A stretch of DNA of 64,000 bases from PALSA-693 sp963834725 (GTDB lineage: Bacteria > Actinomycetota > Acidimicrobiia > Acidimicrobiales > Palsa-688): assembly GCA_963834725.1 (NCBI GenBank), contig CAWICN010000001.1, positions 62,001 through 126,000 of the forward strand, in the 5' to 3' direction. Made by a program: the position numbers and the translations under genes. The notes beneath the pieces are model-generated. The model did not search any database, was not told where the DNA came from, and was given only the letters and a program-made list of their open reading frames with translations. Of this stretch, positions 9,201 to 17,710 are shown piece by piece (the stretch's first letter is position 1; each line of letters begins with the position of its first letter).

Positions 9201-9980
9201 ATGAGAGCAGAGCAGGAACCGGAGCCGAATGGCGCTCGGGCTTCGCGCTCCGGGTCCGTGACTCGTGCCCGGAGGAGACGGACCAGTGAAGAGGTCGAGC
9301 GACTGATCCTCGAGTCCGCTCGCCGCCTGTTCTCGGAAAAGGGCTTCTGGGGCACCAGCACCCGCGAGATCGCCGAAACGGCCGGGGTGGCGGAAGTGCT
9401 GCTCTTTCGCCACTTCGGGTCCAAGGCCGACCTTTACTCCGCCTCGGTAGTTCTCCCGATGACCGAGTTCATCACCCAGTGGCTCGATGACGACTGGTCC
9501 AAGTGGGACACCTCGAAGATCGACGAAAAAGAGTACGAGTTCAACGCGCGCCTCTACCAGATCGTCGCCAGCAACCGCGGGCTGATCATGTCGTACCTGG
9601 CTATGAGCGTTTTCGAGCCCGATCTCATACGTGGACTCGAGCACACTTCCCTTCTGCGACAAACCATCGATCGTCTTGCGGATCGATGCAGCGAGCAGCT
9701 ATCTCGAATGGGGACTAGTGGTGTTAACGTTCCAATCGGCACCCGCGCTGGATTGGCGATGGTCCTCGCCATGGCTCTGCTCCATGACCTCAACGACCCT
9801 CTCAAGGATCCGGTCTTCAAGCGAGAAGATGTGATCGAAGAGATGACTCAGCTGATTCTCCACGGCTCGCTTCACCGTCCAGGCAGTTCGCCCTCATCCG
9901 CCAGCACACCTCGAGCCAAGACACGCGCAACTCGGTCTGGGGATGCGCCCAAGCGGACCCGAGGACGACGAGCAAGCTGA
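9201..9980 (+). CDS. TetR/AcrR family regulator (copy 1)
   Basis: One-component repressor of 259 residues. The N-terminal helix-turn-helix spans roughly residues 33-80 (LILESARRLFSEKGFWG, IAETAGVAEVLLFRHFGSK); the rest is the helical ligand-binding and dimerisation domain, followed by a basic Ser/Arg-rich tail. It is a clear paralogue of the protein at 40.1-40.9 kb, including the unusual start MRAEQEPEPNGARASRS versus MGTEREPQLNGARSSRS. That alignment and the matching -10 box fix the ATG at 9201. I infer that the two proteins read the repeated 16-bp palindrome found at promoters in this island; the ligand is unknown. Confidence 0.9.
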   Translation: MRAEQEPEPNGARASRSGSVTRARRRRTSEEVERLILESARRLFSEKGFWGTSTREIAETAGVAEVLLFRHFGSKADLYSASVVLPMTEFITQWLDDDWSKWDTSKIDEKEYEFNARLYQIVASNRGLIMSYLAMSVFEPDLIRGLEHTSLLRQTIDRLADRCSEQLSRMGTSGVNVPIGTRAGLAMVLAMALLHDLNDPLKDPVFKREDVIEEMTQLILHGSLHRPGSSPSSASTPRAKTRATRSGDAPKRTRGRRAS

Positions 9981-10112
9981 AAAAGAGTCCAAGCGGCACG
10001 GGGTAGGTGATCGCCGCATGTGATTGTCTACTTCTGTTCCCCGACTCCCGTTGCGTCGCCTCCTCGATTCCGTCCCCTCGGCCTCAGTTTCCGTGAATGC
10101 TGAAGAAGGGGA
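9981..10112. other. short spacer after the TetR gene
   Basis: No gene seen. The minus-strand promoter at 10113-10141 would read into this spacer but finds only a 30-codon frame without similarity, so whatever gene it once served is gone. Confidence 0.4.
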
Positions 10113-10141
10113 GCCATAGCGAGTGAGCGCTTGCTTGTCAA
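10113..10141 (-). promoter_or_regulatory. orphan promoter with the 16-bp TetR-type operator
   Basis: Reading leftwards: TTGACA (10141-10136), 17 bases, TATGGC (10118-10113). The spacer holds GCAAGC-GCTC-ACTCGC (plus strand 10119-10134), a variant of the shared operator. It points at the 3' end of the TetR gene and has no gene to serve, just like the copy at 40015-40043. Confidence 0.6.
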
Positions 10142-10358
10142 GTATCGCCCCTTAAGCCCGGTCCGAGCGAGTCACGGACAAGAGCCACCCGGCCGGTCCG
10201 GTCAGCGTCTAGCCCCACGAGACGCTGGACCGCAGTCGCCAGCGCTGTTGTGTCAACACCTGTCCTTCGGCAGCCATCGTGCAAATAGCCGCCCGAGCGG
10301 GCACCATCCGATCCTGCTGTCGTAATGGGCCGCACGATGCGCCCCCTTCGCCCCGATG

Positions 10359-10408
10359 GACATTCAATGTCATTGGCATGACCATTGCGCCGGTGTTAAC
10401 ATTGACAG
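10359..10408 (+). promoter_or_regulatory. leaderless promoter and overlapping palindromes before the GntR gene
   Basis: TTGGCA (10374-10379) and TAACAT (10397-10402) are 17 bases apart, and the ATG follows 6 bases after the -10, suggesting a leaderless mRNA. Two inverted repeats overlap the -35 region: the perfect GACATT-C-AATGTC (10359-10371) and GTCAT-TGGC-ATGAC (10369-10382). They are good candidates for the regulator's own operator. Confidence 0.55.
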
Positions 10409-11233
10409 ATGGCTGGCTCTCGACGACCGGCGGAGTCCCTGCTCCAGCCGATCCGCGTCCCCCGAGCCGCCGATCTGCTCGTCGACCAGCTGCGCCAGCG
10501 AATCCTCGCAAACGAGCTGGTCGAGGGAGATCTTCTGCCGGCCGAGCGAACTCTGGTCGATGAGACCGGGTTGGGCCGGGGGACCGTGCGGGAGGCATTG
10601 CGGACCCTCGAGGGTGAAGGGCTGATAGAGGGGCGCTTGGGCCGATACGGCGGCTGGGTAGTGCGGCGGCCTGGCGAGGCGACGGTGGCTCGCTCGATCG
10701 AAGTATTCATCCGGGGTCGCCAGATCCGGTTGGGGGCACTCATCGAAACCCGCGAGGCGATCGAGCCGGCCTGCGCCGCACTGGCCGCAGCCCACCGGAA
10801 CGAAGAGGACCTGGCCCATATCGGTGCTTGTACCGAGAGTTTGCGGGAAAGCTGGGTCGACGTCGAGGCGTACCTGGTGGATAACGTGCGCTGGCACCTG
10901 GCGGTCGTCGCGGCGTCGCACAACGAGCTGCTGATCGCCGTGATGTCTGCTCTGGCGGACGCCGTGCGCACGGGGACGGACATCGCCGATTTCAACTCGG
11001 AGCACGTGCGGCGGGCCACGCTTGCGGCCCACGATCGGGTGGTCGATGCCATCCGCGCCGGTGATCCCGATGCCGCGTTCCGGCGCATGCACCGGCACCT
11101 CCACTCCTTTCGGACCCAAGTCGAGTTGGCAGTGCCGAGCGACGGCCCGGTGGGTGGAACCGGAGCCTCGGCGGCGGACCCAGTGGCGCCGTCGGGATCG
11201 GTGCGACGTCGATCTCGCCGGGGTGCTCCGTGA
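10409..11233 (+). CDS. GntR family regulator, FadR/FCD subfamily
   Basis: 274-residue transcription factor. The winged helix-turn-helix covers about residues 18-85 (LLPAERTLVDETGLGRGTVR, LEGEGLIEGR), followed by an FCD ligand-binding domain. Histidines suited to metal or ligand binding lie in VRWHLAVVAASHNELL and in AHDRVVDAIRAGD...MHRHL. The C-terminus is a Gly/Ser/Arg-rich tail. It leads an operon of four genes joined by 4-base or very short overlaps (hypothetical protein, phosphotransferase-like protein, DUF7064 protein), so it probably controls them in response to an acidic metabolite. Confidence 0.88.
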   Translation: MAGSRRPAESLLQPIRVPRAADLLVDQLRQRILANELVEGDLLPAERTLVDETGLGRGTVREALRTLEGEGLIEGRLGRYGGWVVRRPGEATVARSIEVFIRGRQIRLGALIETREAIEPACAALAAAHRNEEDLAHIGACTESLRESWVDVEAYLVDNVRWHLAVVAASHNELLIAVMSALADAVRTGTDIADFNSEHVRRATLAAHDRVVDAIRAGDPDAAFRRMHRHLHSFRTQVELAVPSDGPVGGTGASAADPVAPSGSVRRRSRRGAP

Positions 11234-11637
11234 AGCCCGACGACCTCATGGTTCGGATTGCCGGCGTGCTGCGACACACGGTCGGACCTCAGGTCGGCGA
11301 TGAGTTTTCCAGGACCCAGGCGTTTATGGCCGCCGTGGTGCTGGAGGGGCTGTCCGGACAGCTGGGGTCCGCCTATCAGCGGGACGGCGTGGATGAGTCC
11401 GACGCGGCGGCCCTGGAGAGGGACCTGATGGAGTTGCTCGGCGACCAGCCTTTCCCGACGCTGCGGGCGGCAATCGGCGCGTCGGACTTCAGCACCGACG
11501 CCGGTTTGGGTGCGGTGATCTCGATGCTCTGGGCTCAGCGCGCCGCCCTCGGCATCGATCGCTTCGAGGTGCTTCTCGGCTGGGTCCGCGTCACGCTGCG
11601 GGCCCGGCTGGATCGAGAGCTGGAGTACTCGGCGTGA
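11230..11637 (+). CDS. conserved small protein between GntR and phosphotransferase genes
   Basis: 135 residues, mostly helical, with no signal peptide and no motif that I recognise. GTG start overlaps the GntR stop by four bases (GTGA), and its own stop overlaps the next start the same way, so translation is coupled. Proteins of this size often accompany APH-like genes in actinobacterial acyl-CoA clusters, but I cannot assign a function. The coding frame is supported by the tight overlaps. Confidence 0.7.
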   Translation: MKPDDLMVRIAGVLRHTVGPQVGDEFSRTQAFMAAVVLEGLSGQLGSAYQRDGVDESDAAALERDLMELLGDQPFPTLRAAIGASDFSTDAGLGAVISMLWAQRAALGIDRFEVLLGWVRVTLRARLDRELEYSA

Positions 11638-12677
11638 CGTCGACCGACGCCGACCAGCTGTCCACCCCCATAAGGATCCGGGATTATCTGCGGGACCGGA
11701 TGGACTGTCCCGACCTGACCCTGAGCGGCGTGAAGCGGATCACGACAGGGTGGTCGCACGAAACCTGGTTGTTCGACGGAGCCTGGGGCGACGGCTCAGT
11801 GTCCCTGCGGCAGGGGTTCTGCCTAAGGCTTGATCCAGGCAATGCATTGTTGCGAGAAATGTCCGACCTGGCCATCCAGTTCCAGGTTTTGCGCTGCCTG
11901 GAAGACCAGCCGGTCCCAACGCCGCGCCCATTTTTCCTCGAGGAAGACCCGTCGCCTCTCGGGGCCCCGTTTCTGGTCATGGAAAAAGTCCCCGGTTGCT
12001 GCCCGAGTCCCTGGAGCCGTGCCGGGCGAGATTTCTACCAGGAGACGGCGGTGCGGAGGGTGCTGCCGGGCAGCTTCACCGACACTCTCGCCCGGTTGCA
12101 TACCCTCGACTGGCGAGCCGCCGGGCTTGACTTCCTCGGGGTGCCTGGACCGGGCCGAGAGTTCGCGCTCGCGGAGATCGCCCGGTGGCGCCGGCTGATT
12201 GACGCGTCAGGCATGGAACCCCACCCGGTGTTGGTGGACCTGATCGCCTGGCTGGAGGCTAACTCACCGGTCACCGATCGGCTGGTGCTTGTTCACGGCG
12301 CCTACCGTACCGGAAACGTGCTGATCGACGACGACCGGGTGTCCGCGATCCTCGATTGGGAGACTGAGGTGATTGGCGACCCGATGTACGACGTCGCCTA
12401 TGTCCTATCGGAGCTCAACCGGGAAGAAACTGACCTGCTTTCCAACCTGGTCGAGAGGGACGAGTTCTTCAGCCGCTATGAGGCGAGAACCGGCATTGAT
12501 ATCGATGAGAGGGTATGCCGCTACTACCACTTGCTCTATGCCATGCGGTCAGCGGCGTTCTGGATGAGCGCCTCCAGCCTGTATTCCAGCGGTGCCAACC
12601 CGGACCTGCGCCTGGCCCGCACGGCCTGGTCGATCCCGGTGGTCCTGGACCAGGCCGCCCGGGCACTGGGGTACTGA
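11634..12677 (+). CDS. aminoglycoside phosphotransferase (APH)-like protein, altered catalytic loop
   Basis: 347-residue kinase-fold protein of the APH/ACAD11-like family, which phosphorylates small molecules. The glycine-rich start (TTGWSHETWLF), the lysine region and the magnesium-binding ILDWE are visible. The catalytic loop normally reads HGDxRxGN; here it is HGAYRTGN, because GCC (12300-12302) replaces an Asp codon. Loss of that aspartate would normally abolish phosphotransfer, so this may be a pseudokinase, a recent mutation or a sequencing error. GTG start, coupled to the upstream gene. Relatives in such clusters are linked to hydroxyacyl-CoA or sterol metabolism, not antibiotic resistance. 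Confidence 0.82.
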   Translation: MTSTDADQLSTPIRIRDYLRDRMDCPDLTLSGVKRITTGWSHETWLFDGAWGDGSVSLRQGFCLRLDPGNALLREMSDLAIQFQVLRCLEDQPVPTPRPFFLEEDPSPLGAPFLVMEKVPGCCPSPWSRAGRDFYQETAVRRVLPGSFTDTLARLHTLDWRAAGLDFLGVPGPGREFALAEIARWRRLIDASGMEPHPVLVDLIAWLEANSPVTDRLVLVHGAYRTGNVLIDDDRVSAILDWETEVIGDPMYDVAYVLSELNREETDLLSNLVERDEFFSRYEARTGIDIDERVCRYYHLLYAMRSAAFWMSASSLYSSGANPDLRLARTAWSIPVVLDQAARALGY

Positions 12678-12680
12678 GAT

Positions 12681-13660
12681 ATGCCAGCATTCCGGACAAG
12701 GGCAACGGAGTCTGTGGGCGGCCCCCGTTTCGAACCGGCCGACGACGAATTCCATTCCGCCGCATTGAGCGACGCTTGGTGGGAGACCGAGACCGCCTGG
12801 TTCTCCTTTCACCACCCCGAGCGGCGTTTGGGCGGATGGCTTTACACCATGGTGAGGCCCAACATCGGCACCGTCGCCGGCGGGGCATGGGTGTGGGATG
12901 ACTCCGCCCGGCTGCCATGGGAGGCGCTCTACTCGGCCAACTACTCGGCCCTCGCTCTCCCCCCCGGCGCTGACCTCCGTGACGTCACGCTGCCTACCGG
13001 GGTGTCGATCCAGGTGATCGAGCCGACTCGCGTCCATCGGCTCGGCTTTCGCGATCATGACCCCGATCGTCTAACCGTCGATCTCCGCTTTGAGGCGGTC
13101 ATGCCTCCGGAGCCCCTTACATCGGTCGCTCCACATTTGGCGCCGCGCATCACTTCGACCAGTTGGGACGGGTGACAGGAACAGTGACGGTTCTCGGCGA
13201 AATGATCGACATCGAATGTTTGGCCATGCGCGACCGTACGTGGGGTCCTCGCCCGGAAGACCGGCCGCGGCAGGCAGCCTATGTCACTGGGGCCGCGTCA
13301 GCTGATTATGCCTTTCTCGCGGTGACCAATACCGGGGACGAGGACAGTCGGGTCGCCCACGGCTTTCTTCGGAGAGCTGGCCGTACGGTGAGCCTGGCCG
13401 ATGGCTGGCGGCGCGTCGACCGCGATCCGCGGCGTAGCTGGGTGTCCCGGATTGTCGTCGAGGCCCAAGACGTCGAGGGACGCGGCATGCGCGCCGTTGG
13501 CAACCCGGTGAGCCGAATAGTCGTCAATCGGCACACGTTCATCGATATCAACAGTCTTATCGAGCGGGATCTCGATGGTGACCCGGCATGGGGAGAGGAC
13601 CAGGACATGTGGCCGGTCCACAATTTTGCCGCGCGACAGCGCACCAAACGGCCGAGATGA
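12681..13660 (+). pseudogene. DUF7065/DUF7064 protein split by a frameshift
   Basis: The first frame (ATG at 12681, three bases after the phosphotransferase stop) encodes the N-terminal domain with WFSFHHPERRLGGWLY. The second frame, picking up near 13125, continues FGAAHHFDQLGRVTGTV and MRDRTWGPRPE, the signature of the DUF7064 half. One base gained or lost around 13125 separates them. The family resembles hydroxyneurosporene-synthase-like lipocalin proteins and is usually found beside APH-like genes, as here. A stop (TGA) truncates the first half at 13175. Either a recent pseudogene or a sequence error. Confidence 0.7.
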
Positions 13661-13739
13661 TCAGGGGGAGGGTGCAAATGCTGTGAACGTTCCGCACTGG
13701 CAGTATCGAAGAGCACTCTGCGTTGCCGGCGGTCTGGAT

Positions 13740-13768
13740 TTGACAAGCAAGTCCCCACTTGCTAACCT
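13740..13768 (+). promoter_or_regulatory. promoter with TetR-type operator, importer operon
   Basis: TTGACA (13740-13745), 17 bases, TAACCT (13763-13768). The spacer contains the perfect inverted repeat GCAAGT-CCCC-ACTTGC (13747-13762), so a bound repressor would cover the space between the two boxes. The leader to the ATG at 13912 is about 137 bases and contains a CCTTGC-TTCGGCC-GCAAGG hairpin (13814-13832). This is the best-formed copy of the island's repeated operator. Confidence 0.72.
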
Positions 13769-13911
13769 GCCATGGATTGATACGCCGTTAGCTTGAAGGC
13801 CGGGGGGGAGCTGCCTTGCTTCGGCCGCAAGGTGTCGTTGTCGAATGGTGCGGGGTGTCGCTTGGTCGCGGGAACGGAGTTGGCTTCCTTCAACGCTAGG
13901 AAGGTCTACAT

Positions 13912-16773
13912 ATGTATCTCTTTCTTGCCTTAACTGGTCTAGGGGCTGGTGCGGTCTATGCCGGGATCGCCATCAGCATCGTGACCACCTATAAGGGGAC
14001 GGGCATCATCAACTTCGCGGCGGGCGCGATGGGGATGTGGAGCGCCTACGTCTTCGACGAGCTGGTGAGGAACGGGAACCTCGCCATTCCGTTGGTCATC
14101 GTTCCCAGCAAGTTTCATATTGGTCACACTCCGTTCCTGGTCGCTTTGGCCATTGCGCTCGCCGAAGCAGTCGTGGTGGGGCTGCTGGCACACTTCTTGG
14201 TCTTCCGGCCGCTGCGTAGCCGCCCGGCGCTGGCGAAGGTCGTGGCCTCGGTGGGTCTCATGTTGACGTTGCAGGCGCTGGTAATCATCCGCTTCGGGAC
14301 GCCTCAGCGGTCGCCGAGCCCGATCCTGGCCAATGGCAACATCGATATTTTCGGTCAGACCTTGGGCGCCCAGTATCTGTGGATTGCCGGGGTCGTGGTC
14401 GTCGTCGCCGTGGCCATTTGGGCCTATTTCCGGTTCACGCGGTTGGGGATCGCGACCCGGGGGGCGTCCGAAAACGAGCCATACATCGTGCTGGCGGGGA
14501 TCTCCCCTGATTTCCTGGCCGCCCTGACGTGGATCGCTGCCAGCTTCGCGGCCGGACTCCTGCTGACTCTTGGTGCCCCGATTGTGCAGCTCAACCCGAA
14601 CCTGTTCGTTATGGCTACCGTGCCAGCGTTGGCGGCAGCGCTCATCGCACGGTTCACCTCAATTGGGTGGGCCGCAGGCGCCGGTCTCGGGCTCGGGGCG
14701 ATCACCTCGATTCTTAGCTATGCGACCGCGCAGTCGTGGTGGCCGGGATGGGCGCAGTCAGGCTTCACCTCGGTGTTTCCGTTCGTGCTGGTGGTGATCG
14801 TCCTCTTCGTCCTCGGTCGGAAGATTCCATCCCGGGGTACCGGTGTGGCCGATCCGCTGCCATCAGTTCCACGTCCCCGGACCGACGTCCGGTTTGTAGC
14901 TCCTGTGGTGGCGATCGGATTGATCGTGACCCTGCTAACCGGAGGTGGTTACCGGTTCGGGGTCATCACGAGCCTTATTATTGCGATCGCCGCTCTATCG
15001 CTTGTGGTCCTGGTCGGGCTGACCGGGCAGATTTCTTTTGCCCAGGCTGGCTTGGCCGGCGCCGGCGGGTTCATCCTGTCGGGATTCGCTCATGGCTTGC
15101 ACATTCCCTTCCCGATATCGACAATTTTGGCCGCGCTGGGTGCGGCTGGTTTCGGCATCATTGTCGGGCTGCCTGCCCTTCGTATTCGGGGCGCCCAGCT
15201 AGCGGTGGTGACCCTCGCGGCCGCGCTGGCCCTCGAGCAATTCGTGTTCGACAACCCGTCTTTCAGTAACGCGGGCGGGGCCCTCGTCCCCAATCCAACT
15301 CTTTTCGGCCTCAACCTTGCAGTGCAGAAGGGGTATAACACTGCCCGCTGGCAGTTTGGCGTGCTTGTCCTCGTGGTCGTCACACTCTGCGCTCTCGCGG
15401 TGGGCAATCTGATCCGAAGTGACACCGGGAAGGCCTTCCTCGCCATCCGGTCCAACGAGCGGGCCAGCGCCGCCGCCGGTATCTCGGTGACGACCAACAA
15501 ACTTCTGGCGTTCGGGCTCTCGTCCTTCCTGGCCGGGGTGTGCGGTGCGTTCATCGGGTACAGTCGAGGCCAGATCTCCGGAGACTCGTTCTCAACCACG
15601 ACGGGCATCACCTTCCTGGTGTTCGCCTATCTTGGCGGCATCACCAACATATCGGGGGCTGTGATCGCCGGTACGTTGGCCCCTTTGGGAATCGGCTACG
15701 TCATCATCAATCGCCTCTTCCCTCACCTCGGCAACGGCTACATACTGATCAGTTCGGTCGGGTTGATCCTGACCGCGATCTTCAACCCGGAAGGAATCGC
15801 CCGGGTGATGGCGCTGCAGGCACGGACTGTGACGTCACGGATCAAGAAGGCGTTCGGCGCTCGAGGAGGCTTGGCCGCGGTCGGTCCACGACTTGCCAGC
15901 ACTAATTCCCTCAGCGACGGTGGGCAGGAGGATGACGGCCTTCCCTCAGGCGGCTCTCCTCCTGTCCGCGAGTTCTCGAGGTCGACACCCGAGCTGGTCG
16001 TCGAGGACCTCATCGTCGAATACGGTGGACTCCGTGCCGTCGAAAACGTATCCCTCCAGGTCGCCGCGGGGGAGATCGTCGGACTGATTGGCCCCAACGG
16101 CGCTGGCAAGACCAGCATCGTCGATGCCGTCACCGGGTTCACGGCATACCAGGGACGGGTCACGGTTTCCGGAGAGGACATGGCCGGGCGTGGCCCACAT
16201 GAGCGGGCTCGTTCGGGGTTGAGCAGGACCTGGCAGTCGGTGGAGCTCTTCCGAGATTTGTCGATCAGGGACAACATCTCCGTCTCGACGTCGCGTCCGA
16301 GCGTGCTCGGAACCTTGAAGGATCTGGTCTGGCCGCGCAGCCGGGCCAGCGCCGAGGCGCTGTGGGCAGCTTCGCTTCTGGGTGTGGAGAAGCATCTGGA
16401 TAGGAACCCCAACGACCTGTCCCTGGGACAGCAGAAGTTGGTGGGCGTGTCTCGGGCCCTCGCCCCCCATCCCGCTGTTGTCCTCCTGGACGAACCGGCC
16501 GCCGGCCTGGATTCGACAGAGACGACCGACCTCGGGCGCCATATCGCGGGAGTCGCGGCGCAAGGGATCGCCCTGCTGCTGATTGACCACGACATGGATC
16601 TCGTGCTCCAAGTGTGCCATCGGGTCTATGTGATCGATTTCGGGCGGCTGATCGCCACCGGTCCGCCGGAGCAGATCCGGCGGGACCCGAAGGTCATCGC
16701 GGCCTACCTGGGCGAAGAGAGCGGGGCTGAAGAGAAGCAAGCGGAAGTCCCTGAAGCAGGGGTGTTGCCATGA
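13912..16773 (+). CDS. fused branched-chain-type ABC importer: permease LivH, permease LivM and ATPase LivG in one chain
   Basis: 953-residue membrane protein. Residues 1 to about 300 form a LivH-type permease (YKGTGIINFAAGAMGM near the N-terminus), about 320-640 a LivM-type permease (GLTGQISFAQAGLAGAGG, AIRSNERASAAAGI), and about 690-930 a LivG-type ATPase with Walker A GPNGAGKTS (near 727), signature LSLGQQK (near 836) and Walker B AVVLLDEPAAGLD. H-loop LLLIDHDMD follows. Two-part fusions are known; a three-part fusion is less common. AGGAAGG is 7 bases before the ATG. The partner ATPase gene overlaps the stop (ATGA). The substrate is likely delivered by the lipoprotein at 1.4 kb. Confidence 0.9.
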   Translation: MYLFLALTGLGAGAVYAGIAISIVTTYKGTGIINFAAGAMGMWSAYVFDELVRNGNLAIPLVIVPSKFHIGHTPFLVALAIALAEAVVVGLLAHFLVFRPLRSRPALAKVVASVGLMLTLQALVIIRFGTPQRSPSPILANGNIDIFGQTLGAQYLWIAGVVVVVAVAIWAYFRFTRLGIATRGASENEPYIVLAGISPDFLAALTWIAASFAAGLLLTLGAPIVQLNPNLFVMATVPALAAALIARFTSIGWAAGAGLGLGAITSILSYATAQSWWPGWAQSGFTSVFPFVLVVIVLFVLGRKIPSRGTGVADPLPSVPRPRTDVRFVAPVVAIGLIVTLLTGGGYRFGVITSLIIAIAALSLVVLVGLTGQISFAQAGLAGAGGFILSGFAHGLHIPFPISTILAALGAAGFGIIVGLPALRIRGAQLAVVTLAAALALEQFVFDNPSFSNAGGALVPNPTLFGLNLAVQKGYNTARWQFGVLVLVVVTLCALAVGNLIRSDTGKAFLAIRSNERASAAAGISVTTNKLLAFGLSSFLAGVCGAFIGYSRGQISGDSFSTTTGITFLVFAYLGGITNISGAVIAGTLAPLGIGYVIINRLFPHLGNGYILISSVGLILTAIFNPEGIARVMALQARTVTSRIKKAFGARGGLAAVGPRLASTNSLSDGGQEDDGLPSGGSPPVREFSRSTPELVVEDLIVEYGGLRAVENVSLQVAAGEIVGLIGPNGAGKTSIVDAVTGFTAYQGRVTVSGEDMAGRGPHERARSGLSRTWQSVELFRDLSIRDNISVSTSRPSVLGTLKDLVWPRSRASAEALWAASLLGVEKHLDRNPNDLSLGQQKLVGVSRALAPHPAVVLLDEPAAGLDSTETTDLGRHIAGVAAQGIALLLIDHDMDLVLQVCHRVYVIDFGRLIATGPPEQIRRDPKVIAAYLGEESGAEEKQAEVPEAGVLP

Positions 16774-17513
16774 TCACCGTCAGCGAGTTGGTGGCCGGCT
16801 ATGACTCGGCGCCGGTTGTTCGAGACCTCAGCCTTGAGGTTCGAGAGGGAGAGATCGTAGGTCTGTTCGGCGCGAACGGCGCGGGAAAGACGACGACTCT
16901 CATGACTATCGCCGGGCTGTTGCCGCGAATCGCGGGAACGGTGGAGGTGCTCGGCAATCCCGTTCGCCCGGCGAAGAGCTACCAGCTTGCGCAGCGAGGT
17001 TTGGCTCTCGTGCCCGAAGGACGAGGAATCTTCTATCAACTAACCGTGGCGGAGAATCTCCGAATCCACCAGCATCGTCGTAGTTCGGTGCCCATGGACC
17101 GGGTGCTTGGGGCCTTTCCTGAGTTGGGAGGCCTCATGACTCGGCGGGCCGGGCTCCTGTCCGGGGGAGAGCAGCAGATGCTGGCCGTCGGTTGCGCGTT
17201 GGTCGGCGATCCGCGCATTCTCCTGATCGACGAGTTGAGTCTGGGGCTCGCACCACTCGTGGTGAAGCGGCTGCTGCACGTCGTTGAGCAGCTGGCGCGG
17301 GAAAGCAATATTGGTGTGCTCCTGGTCGAGCAGCACGTGCAAGCCGCGCTGGCCATCGCCGACCGCGCCTACGTCATCGCCAACGGCCGATTGACATTCT
17401 CTGGCACTGCCGTGGAGCTGCGCGACAACGGTGCCCTGTTGCAGGCGAGCTATCTCGGAGGGGCGGCTGCGGGCAGTGCGCTTGAACTTTTAGGACCCGC
17501 CGCCAAAAACTGA
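16770..17513 (+). CDS. livF: branched-chain-type ABC importer ATPase, LivF
   Basis: 247-residue cytoplasmic ATPase completing the importer. Walker A GANGAGKTT (about residues 36-44), Q-loop region, signature LLSGGEQQMLAVGCALV, Walker B RILLIDELSLGLAP and H-loop LLVEQHVQ are all present. Here the residue after Walker B is Glu in DELS, as usual for LivF. Translation is coupled to the fused permease gene by the ATGA overlap. No other binding protein lies beside it. Confidence 0.9.
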   Translation: MITVSELVAGYDSAPVVRDLSLEVREGEIVGLFGANGAGKTTTLMTIAGLLPRIAGTVEVLGNPVRPAKSYQLAQRGLALVPEGRGIFYQLTVAENLRIHQHRRSSVPMDRVLGAFPELGGLMTRRAGLLSGGEQQMLAVGCALVGDPRILLIDELSLGLAPLVVKRLLHVVEQLARESNIGVLLVEQHVQAALAIADRAYVIANGRLTFSGTAVELRDNGALLQASYLGGAAAGSALELLGPAAKN

Positions 17514-17608
17514 GCTGCGTCGCAACCCGGGTACCTCGGACGAGGAATGTGTCGCTGTGACGCGTAGACCAAACCCCACGCTGATCCCCGCCGGCCCCGG
17601 GAGGGCAG

Positions 17609-17637
17609 CTCAATAGTGAGTAGACACTTGCTAATCT
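17609..17637 (+). promoter_or_regulatory. promoter with TetR-type operator before amidohydrolase B
   Basis: CTCAAT (17609-17614), 17 bases, TAATCT (17632-17637), with GTGAGT-AGAC-ACTTGC (17616-17631) filling the spacer exactly as at 13747. The -35 box is weak. It would drive the five-gene run from 17.7 to 22.9 kb. Confidence 0.62.
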
Positions 17638-17710
17638 TCGGCGTAATAGGTAGCATAGGTGGTCGGCCGCCGAGTCCCTCCGGTGTGCCACCAGCCTGGG
17701 AGGAGCGCGC

